From positions 1 to 11,831 of the forward strand of contig CAZCVI010000138.1 in assembly GCA_964502145.1 (NCBI GenBank): a stretch of 11,831 bases of DNA, given 5' to 3'. Below the pieces are notes generated by a model. The model saw only the letters and a program-made list of their open reading frames with translations. It did no database searches and was not told the origin of the DNA. Positions within the stretch are counted from its first letter, which is position 1. Every line of letters begins with the position of its first letter. Source of the stretch: CAZCVI01 sp964502145. Lineage in GTDB: Bacteria > Acidobacteriota > Aminicenantia > UBA2199. Both the position numbers and the translations under genes were made by a program. Positions 1-6,178 of this stretch are shown here, piece by piece.

Positions 1-2
1 AA

Positions 3-173
3 CGCAAGATTGTCTTGGGATTTGAACGGGAAGAAGGTAAGAAAGAAGGTATAGATACCGGCAGAAACGAAAAAGCGATTGAAATGGCCAAGTTAATGAA
101 AGAAGAAGGCGAAACAATCGAAAAAATTTCAAAATATTCCGGTCTTTCAATAGAAGAAATAAAGAATCTTTAA
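3..173 (+). CDS. Rpn-family nuclease/transposase-like protein, C-terminal end (5' partial)
   Basis: The frame is open from the window edge to a TAA at 171-173 and gives 56 residues. It begins with a lysine/glutamate/glycine-rich linker (FEREEGKKEGIDTGRNEKA) and continues with a short helical tail (AIEMAKLMKEEGETIEKISKYSGLSIEEIKNL, cited here only as its two ends AIEMAK and IEEIKNL). This tail is what one sees at the C terminus of Rpn family recombination-promoting nucleases (PD-(D/E)XK fold, formerly putative transposases): an EGx(K/E)EGxxxG linker, then a helix-turn-helix-like KMxxxGxxxExIxxxTGLSxEEI motif. The catalytic domain lies outside the window, so activity cannot be judged. Such genes are often multicopy in genomes rich in repeats. 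The family call rests on the tail only; an unrelated protein with a similar HTH-like end is possible. Confidence 0.6.
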   Translation, partial: RKIVLGFEREEGKKEGIDTGRNEKAIEMAKLMKEEGETIEKISKYSGLSIEEIKNL

Positions 174-182
174 TCCTGCCGA

Positions 183-204
183 GTATCTATTCAGTATCTA
201 TTCA
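183..204. repeat. 11-bp direct repeat, two copies
   Basis: GTATCTATTCA occurs at 183-193 and again immediately at 194-204, just after the stop codon of the Rpn-like gene. It is a simple perfect tandem duplication with no visible coding role. Confidence 0.8.
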
Positions 205-360
205 GTTTTTAGGCAGTAGGAATCTATTAGATTTCTATAAGCTTTTTTGAGACATTGCGAGCAACTTCTCTAGGATTTTCAATATCCTTCAACCTTCCAA
301 TGAATTAGGATAATTCACATATTTGTTGAAGTATTGTATTGCCAGGGACTGGTCACAATG

Positions 361-500
361 AATTCGTTGAAATTCCAATAAATTCGTTGAAATTCGAATG
401 AATTCGCTGGAATTTCAATGCAGGCGTTGGTTTTTTCATAAATGGGAAGAAATAAGTATGCCGGGGTTGGATTTTTTATGATTTGGTAGAAAACAGTAAG
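361..500. repeat. Phased 20-bp tandem repeat, degenerating rightward
   Basis: Cutting the sequence every 20 bases from 361 gives aligned units. The first three are AATTCGTTGAAATTCCAATA (361-380), AATTCGTTGAAATTCGAATG (381-400) and AATTCGCTGGAATTTCAATG (401-420). From 421 the units become more divergent and pair up as a 40-bp repeat: 421-460 and 461-500 match at about 29 of 40 positions by eye. Most units keep a TTGG/TTGA core near unit position 7-10. A 20-base period does not preserve a reading frame, so it is not a coding repeat. It fills most of the gene-free stretch 174-697. No leader-repeat-spacer organisation typical of CRISPR is seen. Function unknown. Confidence 0.75.
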
Positions 501-538
501 CAGGCTTCAAATAAAATATAGTAAAGAGTACTTGGTAA

Positions 539-581
539 CCTGGATTCACCGCCAAATCTATTAAACCACGAAGGCACGAAG
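539..581. repeat. Dispersed intergenic words (ATTCACCGCCA and CCACGAAGGCACGAAG)
   Basis: The word CCTGGATTCACCGCCA (539-554) recurs with one mismatch at 11772-11787, and a variant of its core (ATTCACCACCA) occurs at 2225-2235. The adjacent word CCACGAAGGCACGAAG (566-581) is, from general familiarity, a frequent non-coding word in environmental bacterial genomes. These are read as remnants of a dispersed non-coding repeat family. Confidence 0.55.
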
Positions 582-629
582 AAAAGATGGAAGCTAGGAG
601 GTTATGAAGTTAGGAAAAAAAATAAAAAT

Positions 630-675
630 GGGGACAGTCAAGAAAAAAGTCTAGGTAAATTTCTCGTCTGTCCCC
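630..675 (-). terminator. GGGGACAG inverted repeat, probable terminator of the RiPP precursor gene (REP-like)
   Basis: GGGGACAG (630-637) and CTGTCCCC (668-675) form perfect 8-bp arms around a 30-base loop, and the flanks extend the similarity (AAAAT before, CTTTT after). Read on the minus strand the second arm is followed by ATTTTTATTTTTTTT, so it can act as an intrinsic terminator 22 bases after the stop of the 698-862 gene. The GGGGACAG sequence is also typical of REP-like palindromes mobilised by REP-associated tyrosine transposases. A second related word, CGGGGACGG, lies at 974-982. No transposase is present here. Confidence 0.55.
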
Positions 676-697
676 CTTTTCATTTTTCAATTAATTA

Positions 698-862
698 CTA
701 CCGGCACGCGAAACACAAAGTAATGCCTGCGGCATTTGAGCAGCAACGAGTGCCTCCTGTTGCTTCTTCCTGAGGTGGAGGTGTACCACCTTTAACCATG
801 TTAAGGTTTGAAATGGTTTCTTTGCTTAAAGACAAATTCTTAACGATTTTTTTTGTTTTCAT
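698..862 (-). CDS. Lanthipeptide-like RiPP precursor peptide (Bacteroidota-type leader, double-glycine)
   Basis: This 54-residue gene runs from ATG (862-860) to TAG (700-698), which is followed directly by an in-frame TAA. An AGGAG ribosome site lies 7 bases before the ATG. The leader (residues 1-26) contains KNLSLSKETISNLN and ends in MVKGG. This matches the KKLxLxKETIxNLNxxEMxxVKGG pattern of Bacteroidota class I lanthipeptide and related GG-leader precursors, with the usual EMNN-type segment shortened. Cleavage after Gly26 would free a 28-residue core starting TPPPQEEATGG and ending RCCSNAAGITLCFACR. The core has Cys40, Cys41, Cys50 and Cys53 plus Thr27, Thr35, Thr38, Ser42 and Thr47: enough partners for several (methyl)lanthionine rings. 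No LanB/LanC, radical-SAM enzyme or peptidase-transporter is in the window, so it is an orphan precursor whose enzymes would act in trans. A sactipeptide-type or merely disulfide-bonded product is an alternative. Own promoter and terminator are visible. Confidence 0.8.
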   Translation of the reverse strand: MKTKKIVKNLSLSKETISNLNMVKGGTPPPQEEATGGTRCCSNAAGITLCFACR

Positions 863-905
863 CGGATTCTCCTGTTTTTATTTTTAGTGTATAAAAAACG
901 CAAGC

Positions 906-920
906 TTACTATTACAGTAA
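906..920 (-). other. Small hairpin in the 5' leader of the RiPP precursor
   Basis: TTACT (906-910) and AGTAA (916-920) are perfect 5-bp arms with a 5-base loop. The dyad sits between the predicted promoter (938-966) and the start codon (862), within an untranslated leader of roughly 70 bases. It could be a weak RNA hairpin or an operator; it is short enough to occur by chance. Confidence 0.3.
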
Positions 921-937
921 AAACCAGATAGTCAAAC

Positions 938-966
938 ATCATAACATTCAAGAATAACTTTGTCAA
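938..966 (-). promoter_or_regulatory. Sigma-70-type promoter of the RiPP precursor gene
   Basis: On the minus strand TTGACA (966-961) is separated by exactly 17 bases from TATGAT (943-938), five of six matches to TATAAT. The start codon follows about 75 bases downstream. It is the only plausible transcription start for the 698-862 gene and argues that this short gene is real and separately expressed. Confidence 0.7.
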
Positions 967-973
967 GAAAAAA

Positions 974-982
974 CGGGGACGG
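974..982. repeat. REP-like half site CGGGGACGG
   Basis: The word CGGGGACGG sits just upstream of the RiPP promoter and resembles the GGGGACAG arms at 630-675. The 12-base word GTCAAGAAAAAA occurs next to both: at 637-648 and at 962-973. Together they frame the RiPP transcription unit on both sides. Confidence 0.4.
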
Positions 983-1028
983 TGTTTTCCTTTCTGACTT
1001 TTTTTGAAAAACTACAGGGTGCAGAGTA

Positions 1029-1089
1029 ATGTGGGAATGGTTGCTATCTGTTCCCAGATGTTTATAGTTTCCCTGCATCATTCCCACAT
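1029..1089. repeat. 11-bp perfect inverted repeat
   Basis: ATGTGGGAATG (1029-1039) and CATTCCCACAT (1079-1089) are exact reverse complements separated by 39 bases. An alternative shorter pairing uses TTCCCA at 1051-1056. It lies immediately before the recognisable part of the GH127 remnant and may mark the junction where foreign or deleted DNA was joined. Confidence 0.6.
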
Positions 1090-1490
1090 CCCCACGCACC
1101 GACCCCATTTTTGCACATGGTTCGGATGCGCTTGCTGCCCTGAAGAATATTACCCGCTTTATTTCCTCTGTCCCCGGCTATGTTTTACGCTGCTGGCAAC
1201 GTTAGGAGCAAAACCAACCCCTTCCCGGTGGCCTCTATCATTATCCCACGCCAGATGTTGAACCGGTGACGATCACAGTAAATGGAAAAACCACAACTTA
1301 CCCATTGCACAGGGGTTACGCGAAAATTCAACGGCATCGGCAAAAAGCAGAAGCGCTGGATGAATACAAAATAAGCAGGGATGAATACAATATCTTGAAT
1401 TTCAAAGCCGTGACAACCGATGGCTTAAGAATCAAGATTAAGCCCAAGCCTGATTTCTCCGGGAGGATCATGGAGTGGAAGGTAAAATGA
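1089..1490 (+). pseudogene. Decayed GH127-family (beta-L-arabinofuranosidase) gene remnant
   Basis: Pieces of a GH127 glycoside hydrolase are readable in two frames. WFGCACCP is encoded at 1118-1141; this Cys-Ala-Cys-Cys-Pro motif carries the conserved cysteines of GH127 (in the characterised family member HypBA1 they are the zinc ligands and nucleophile). A +1 frameshift follows (one extra base between 1141 and 1146), after which NITRFISSVPGYV continues the family sequence at 1146-1184. An in-frame TAG stands at 1203-1205. Further on are a VTITVNGK...GYAKIQR segment (from 1266), typical of the C-terminal beta-sandwich, and TTDGLRIKIKPKPDFSGRIMEWKVK-like tail residues (ending EWKVK) up to TGA at 1488-1490. 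Most of the roughly 600-residue enzyme, including the N-terminal barrel and the region between the two halves, is missing. The gene is therefore non-functional through truncation, frameshift, internal deletion and nonsense mutation. The left limit is uncertain. Confidence 0.75.
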
Positions 1491-1526
1491 ATTCAGAAAA
1501 AATGCTCTGCCTAGATTTTTTATTTG

Positions 1527-1555
1527 TTGACAACTGACTGCAAAATACATATAAT
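1527..1555 (+). promoter_or_regulatory. Perfect-consensus sigma-70 promoter of the vapBC operon
   Basis: TTGACA (1527-1532) and TATAAT (1550-1555) both match the consensus exactly and are 17 bases apart. The -35 box is embedded in the odd dyad GTTGACAAC (1526-1534), a possible part of an operator for the autoregulating antitoxin. The antitoxin ATG is 31 bases beyond the -10 box. Confidence 0.8.
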
Positions 1556-1585
1556 AAATAATGATAAGTAAATAGGAGGCGCATT

Positions 1586-1816
1586 ATGGGGCAGGTTACA
1601 ATTTTACTTGATGCCGAAACAGAAAGAAGAATGCATGATGTGGTAAAATCTTTCCATATATCAGAGAGTAAATGGATCGAAAATCTCATCAAAGAAAAAA
1701 TCAAAAAAAGCTGGCCGGATTCAATTATCCAATTGGCTGGTGCATGGAAAGACCTTCCCTCCGCAGAAGAAATAAGGCGGACCGAAGGCACCGATACCGA
1801 GCGAGAAGTATTCTAA
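1586..1816 (+). CDS. vapB: VapB-like ribbon-helix-helix antitoxin
   Basis: A 76-residue protein. Residues 1-45 form the ribbon-helix-helix fold: strand QVTILLDAE, then helices starting ETERRMHDVVK and SESKWIENLIKEK. The C-terminal part (WPDSIIQLAGAWKDLPSAEEIR) matches the toxin-neutralising tail seen in CopG/VapB-type antitoxins paired with PIN toxins, including the LAGAWKDLP signature. The protein should bind VapC and repress the operon by binding DNA near the promoter. AGGAGG (1574-1579) precedes the ATG by 6 bases, a strong ribosome site. The stop codon overlaps the toxin start in TAATG, so the two genes are translationally coupled. Confidence 0.85.
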   Translation: MGQVTILLDAETERRMHDVVKSFHISESKWIENLIKEKIKKSWPDSIIQLAGAWKDLPSAEEIRRTEGTDTEREVF

Positions 1817-2208
1817 TGTTCGTACTGGACACCAATACATTAATCTATTATTTCAAAGGTCTTGGGAATGTGGCACATAACCTTTTGGCCGTCTCACCTG
1901 AAGACATTGGCGTACCCACAATCGTTCTGTATGAGCTTGCTGTAGGTATAAAGAAATCGAACTCCCCGCAAAAACGGATAAAACAACTTAATGATTTTAT
2001 ATCAAGTGTAAATATTTTACCTTTTGGTCAAATGGAAGCGGAAGCTACGGCTCGCATTCGGGAGCAACTGGAAAAAAAGGGAACGCCAATTGGACCGTAT
2101 GATATTTTAATTGGCGGAACAGCACTTTGCATTCACGCAACTTTGGTCACACACAATTTGAAAGAATTTACACGTATCAAGGATTTAAACGTTATCGACT
2201 GGTATTAA
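1816..2208 (+). CDS. vapC: VapC-like PIN-domain ribonuclease toxin
   Basis: A 130-residue PIN-domain protein starting at the ATG that overlaps the antitoxin stop (TAATG). An upstream in-frame ATG at 1672 lies inside the antitoxin gene and is not the likely start. The acidic metal-binding residues of the family are present: Asp5 in MFVLDTN, Glu40 in VLYELAVG and Asp96 in PYDILIGG. The closing VTHNLKEFTRIKDLNVIDWY segment is the usual PIN C terminus, with Asn114 near the active site. Family members cleave specific RNAs (tRNA or rRNA) with Mg2+/Mn2+ and are kept inactive by VapB. Length and catalytic residues are intact, so the module appears functional. The target RNA cannot be told from sequence. 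Confidence 0.9.
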   Translation: MFVLDTNTLIYYFKGLGNVAHNLLAVSPEDIGVPTIVLYELAVGIKKSNSPQKRIKQLNDFISSVNILPFGQMEAEATARIREQLEKKGTPIGPYDILIGGTALCIHATLVTHNLKEFTRIKDLNVIDWY

Positions 2209-2251
2209 GTAGTTTTTGACATAGATTCACCACCAACTATACAGTCGGCGG

Positions 2252-2281
2252 CCAGGAACCTTTTCGAGAAAAGGTTCCTGG
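2252..2281. repeat. Perfect palindrome with 13-bp arms between convergent operons
   Basis: CCAGGAACCTTTT (2252-2264) and AAAAGGTTCCTGG (2269-2281) are exact reverse complements around a CGAG loop. It lies between the convergent vapC gene and the redox operon, 43 bases after one stop and 53 bases after the other. The stem is strong, but neither strand has a long T-run right after it, so it is not a textbook intrinsic terminator. It could still end transcription from both sides, or be a copy of a dispersed palindromic repeat. Confidence 0.7.
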
Positions 2282-2334
2282 ACCTCCAAAAGCTTTTATA
2301 TATTAAAGAATTGTTATGATTGTTACTTGTTTTT

Positions 2335-5300
2335 CTAATTCCTGAATTGTAACTGGATACGCATGGATTTGAAATAATTTTCCGAGTAGAGAAGGGAAGG
2401 ATTCTCAGAATTGGAAATCTCTGTATCAGTAGTGTAAATTGAAAAACTGGGTTTTCCTGTTTCTGTATGATATCCATTTGCCAGTGGACTTTCCATGAAC
2501 TGACCATCTTCGGCAGTATTCTTATAGAACCGATTAACCTGTTGTATCTCATTATAGACAGCAGCAGAAGAAGGATAATTTAAATCGAGCTGGAATTGTT
2601 TTGCCAAAGCTTGGATAAATTGAAGGTTGTTCATCTGCACAACAGAAGGAATAATGGCATCAGCTTTTTGCACACGAAGATCACAAGCGGTAAAGGTGCC
2701 ATCCTGTTCAATAAAAGCAGCGGCAGGAATTACTACATGGGCAGCAGCAACAGTAGAAGTATAGAAAAGATCATGAACCATGAGGAACTCCACACCAACG
2801 AAATACTTTTGATTATCCGCAATAGCCAGTGGATCTTCACCGAAAACAAACACGGCCTTTATCTCACCCTGCAACATCCGCTGAGCCAAACTTTTTTCAG
2901 TGGGAATAAACACTTTTTCCAGGTCAGTTCCCCATACACTGCCAATCCGCTTGATCTCGGTTTTCTCGAAGGGTTTAACATAACCAGGCAGATAGTTGGG
3001 ATTCACTCCCATATCCAAAAGACCAGTGGAATTGGCATATTCTCTCATGAGAATAACACCACCGCGATTACTCTGGGTGTTAAAACGACCAGTCAACAAC
3101 ATGAAATTGGTTATGGCTAACAAATCATGGGGAGACTTTTCCCGATTGGAATCAATATTATAAATAAATACAATCTTCCGATCGACAGGTGTCAACCATT
3201 CTAACATCTGGTTGTATTGATCGGCTGTGATATCAGTAGTGGCAATAACCTTTTCAGGGGTATATGCAGCAACCATGGCGGCCAGTTCAGTATAACCCTG
3301 GGTTTTTGCTTGGGTGGCATCCATGAGTTTGTTTTTAATGATATGCTGGAGTATCCCATTCATAAGAGTGGTATTGGAACCCTTACGCGAATCAATCCAA
3401 AGATCGGCAAACTTAACAGGCCTGTTCTCGGAAGAATTAACAATGATTAATTTGGTGCCGTGTTTCTTCTGGGCATCCTTGATCTTTAACTCCATGATCA
3501 GATTCTCAGCAGACAAATCACCATTAAGCACCACCACCACATCGGCGTTTTGGATATCATCGGTAGTAGTAGTGGAAGTGGTAGCTCCAATCGCTTTGTC
3601 AAGTGCGTGGAGATCATTACCGTAAAGCATGTGGGCAAAACTGGAAATGTTGTTGGTCTTTACACCGACACGGGCAAACTTTTGCAACAGGTAAAGTTCC
3701 TCATTGCTCATCTTGGGAGACCCAAATATAGCAACGGCATTAGGACCATATTTGTCCACGATGGCTTTGACTTTTTCGGCTACCGTAGTGATGGCAGTTT
3801 GCCATTCGACATCTTGCATGGTATTGCCATTTTTAATTTGCGGAGTTTTCAAACGGTCTACATTTCTCATCAAATAGCGGTGCCCAAAACGACCTTTGAC
3901 GCACAAATAGCCACGGTTATGAGTCTCGGCAATGGCTTCGGTGGAGTTTGCTACAAAGAAAATGTCATCCTTAAGAACTTTAAAATTAACCTTGCACCCG
4001 ACAGAACAATAATTGCATACAGTCTGGTGGTTTTCCTTGGGCAATGTACCGAGTACTTTGAAAGGGAACTTCTCGGTCAAGGCACCGGTAGGACAGGTAT
4101 CCACACAATTGCCGCAAGCAATACAATTGGTTTCAATCAGCGGTTTCTCCATGGCGGGTTTGGCCACAGACTTAAATCCACGATGCACAAAACCGAGCGC
4201 GGAGACTTTTAATATCTCGGAACAAGTGCGCACGCAACGACCACAATTGATACATTTATTGGGGTCCATCACAATATACGGGTGACGGGTGTCCACCTTG
4301 TATTTTCTGGTTTCGCCGAGATAATTGGTGATATCCACATTATAATCATCGGCATGACTCTTTAACTGGCAGTCATACTCGGCAGAACAACCGCATTCAA
4401 TACAACGTTTGGCTTCGGTGAGGTGCTGATTGCCGGTATAGCCAGTTTCGACCTCGCAGAAACTATTGACTCGTTCAGCCACGGAGAGTTCGGGCATCTT
4501 GTTACGGGGTGCTTTTTCAAAGTGAGATAATTCACTCTGGGTCACAGCGGAAAAAGTATGCTTAAAACTGAAGAAAGGTTGGGCGGGTTTGGTGACTTTC
4601 CCGGTTTTGAGGAACGTATCAATAGCAAGCGCGGCTTTTTTACCGTGGGCAATAGCGCTAATCGCACTACTGGGTCCAGTGACAGCATCACCACCGGCAA
4701 AAACTCCGGGCATAGAGGTAACCTGAGTGTCTTTATCGGCAATAATAGTACCCCAGCGTTCGAGGTCAAGGGTAGTGGCGGTTTTATCCAGGGCTTTATT
4801 AAAAGCGATATCCACTTGTTGACCAATGGCACTGATGAGGTAATCGCAGGGCAATTCAAAATCAGAACCTTCCATGGGCACAGGACGGGGCCGTTCACCG
4901 GGAGCGGCTTCTTCAAGCTTCATCTTAATACAGACAATACCTTTTAACTTTTTATTTTCATCGCGCAGAATAGCATTGGGGAGAGTTAAGAAAAGTATTT
5001 CAATACCTTCAGCCTGGGCAGCATGAATCTCTTCATGATGGGCGGGCATTTCATTGAGACTGCGACGATACACAATCTTAACATTTTTTGCACCGCAACG
5101 GAGGGCGGTTCTGGCGGCATCAATAGCAGTATTACCACCACCAACCACAACCACGGCCCCATTCATAGCGGGATGATGATCGGGGATTTGGCGGAGAAAA
5201 TCAATACCACCCATGATGTTCTCAGTATCCGCTTCATGTTCCAATCTCATGTTGGTGGCCTTGTGAGCACCTACAGCAACAAAAATAGCGTCATAACCTT

Positions 5301-6135
5301 CTTTAGATAAAGAGGGCAGATCAAAATCCTTGCCCATGGTCACATTGGTTTTGACAGTGACACCGAGGCGAGTAATCCATTGCGTTTCCAGATCCAGGGT
5401 TTCTTTAGGTAATCTATATTCAGGAATACCATACATCAACATACCACCCAGTCTGGGTAGTTTTTCGTGGATAGTGACATTATACCCTTCCAGAGTAAGA
5501 TAATAAGCGCAAGTAAGACCTGCGGGTCCACCACCCACCACAGCAACTCTTTTACCATTGAGTGCTTTTCGTTCCGGGGTCCATAGCGTCTCACCATGGG
5601 AGTCAATATCAGCGACATAACGTTTGAGATGGTTAATATTAACGGATTCGTCAACAATTTGGCGGCGACAGGCGGTTTCGCAATCGCGAACGCAAACACG
5701 GCCAATCGAAAGAGGCAAGGGGTTCTGTTGTTTGATCAAACGTAAAGCCTCATCGTATTTCCCCATGGAGATCAAGGCAATATAACCCTGGGCATCCACA
5801 TGGGCGGGACAATTATTAATACAGGGACCAATACAGTCAGCATAGTGGTTGGACAACAAAAGTTCAAGGGCAGTTTTGCGAGAACTGCGGATGCGCTCGG
5901 TGTTGGTACGTATCACCATGCCATCGGTGACTGGGGTGCAGCAGGAAGGTACAAGCTTACCGATACCCTCAACTTCCACAACACATAAAAAACATGAACC
6001 GTAAGGTTCAATCCGGCCATCATGACACAGAGTGGGGATTTTATCCACTTTATTTTCATGCACGGCCTCCAGAATAGTCTTCCCTTCGGTGGTGAAAACT
6101 TCTTTTTGATTTATCGTTATCTTAAACTGTTTCAT
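2335..6135 (-). CDS. Fused GltD/NfnB-like and NuoG/FdhA-like iron-sulfur flavoprotein (StnC-like transhydrogenase subunit)
   Basis: A 1266-residue multi-domain cytoplasmic redox protein. Domains in order: 2Fe-2S ferredoxin (Cys37, 48, 51, 65); GltD-type 4Fe-4S domain (Cys101, 105, 109, 148, 152, 156); FAD fold with GGGPAG at 201-206; nucleotide fold with GGGNTA at 332-337, followed by YRRS (356-359), the arginines usual in NADP(H)-binding GltD/NfnB proteins; FAD-closing GVFAGGDAVTGPSS (477-490); a Cys-rich segment (Cys578, 581, 583, 589); two 4Fe-4S motifs (Cys628-638 and 671-681); then a molybdopterin-oxidoreductase-like domain with CNYCSVGC (707-714) and Cys745. That last domain has no evident catalytic Cys/Sec and ends soon after QDGTFTACDLRVQ (1144-1156), without the usual C-terminal dinucleotide-binding domain. 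It is the last gene of an operon with nuoE- and nuoF-like genes, and CCTCC complement (6145-6149) gives a good ribosome site. Best fit is the large subunit of a Sporomusa-type Nfn (Stn)-like electron-bifurcating transhydrogenase; SfrAB-like NADPH oxidoreductase is the alternative. Confidence 0.8.
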   Translation of the reverse strand: MKQFKITINQKEVFTTEGKTILEAVHENKVDKIPTLCHDGRIEPYGSCFLCVVEVEGIGKLVPSCCTPVTDGMVIRTNTERIRSSRKTALELLLSNHYADCIGPCINNCPAHVDAQGYIALISMGKYDEALRLIKQQNPLPLSIGRVCVRDCETACRRQIVDESVNINHLKRYVADIDSHGETLWTPERKALNGKRVAVVGGGPAGLTCAYYLTLEGYNVTIHEKLPRLGGMLMYGIPEYRLPKETLDLETQWITRLGVTVKTNVTMGKDFDLPSLSKEGYDAIFVAVGAHKATNMRLEHEADTENIMGGIDFLRQIPDHHPAMNGAVVVVGGGNTAIDAARTALRCGAKNVKIVYRRSLNEMPAHHEEIHAAQAEGIEILFLTLPNAILRDENKKLKGIVCIKMKLEEAAPGERPRPVPMEGSDFELPCDYLISAIGQQVDIAFNKALDKTATTLDLERWGTIIADKDTQVTSMPGVFAGGDAVTGPSSAISAIAHGKKAALAIDTFLKTGKVTKPAQPFFSFKHTFSAVTQSELSHFEKAPRNKMPELSVAERVNSFCEVETGYTGNQHLTEAKRCIECGCSAEYDCQLKSHADDYNVDITNYLGETRKYKVDTRHPYIVMDPNKCINCGRCVRTCSEILKVSALGFVHRGFKSVAKPAMEKPLIETNCIACGNCVDTCPTGALTEKFPFKVLGTLPKENHQTVCNYCSVGCKVNFKVLKDDIFFVANSTEAIAETHNRGYLCVKGRFGHRYLMRNVDRLKTPQIKNGNTMQDVEWQTAITTVAEKVKAIVDKYGPNAVAIFGSPKMSNEELYLLQKFARVGVKTNNISSFAHMLYGNDLHALDKAIGATTSTTTTDDIQNADVVVVLNGDLSAENLIMELKIKDAQKKHGTKLIIVNSSENRPVKFADLWIDSRKGSNTTLMNGILQHIIKNKLMDATQAKTQGYTELAAMVAAYTPEKVIATTDITADQYNQMLEWLTPVDRKIVFIYNIDSNREKSPHDLLAITNFMLLTGRFNTQSNRGGVILMREYANSTGLLDMGVNPNYLPGYVKPFEKTEIKRIGSVWGTDLEKVFIPTEKSLAQRMLQGEIKAVFVFGEDPLAIADNQKYFVGVEFLMVHDLFYTSTVAAAHVVIPAAAFIEQDGTFTACDLRVQKADAIIPSVVQMNNLQFIQALAKQFQLDLNYPSSAAVYNEIQQVNRFYKNTAEDGQFMESPLANGYHTETGKPSFSIYTTDTEISNSENPSLLYSENYFKSMRIQLQFRN

Positions 6136-6178
6136 TTATACATTCCTCCGGTATTCTTCGCTTCAGTCGACATGGGAT

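Noticed and set aside
361..500. CRISPR array.
   Set aside because: Units are contiguous 20-mers that drift gradually, with no constant repeat alternating with unique spacers and no cas genes.
1672..1815. A 48-residue N-terminal extension of VapC.
   Set aside because: It overlaps the antitoxin gene in another frame; the TAATG overlap start gives a standard PIN-domain N terminus.
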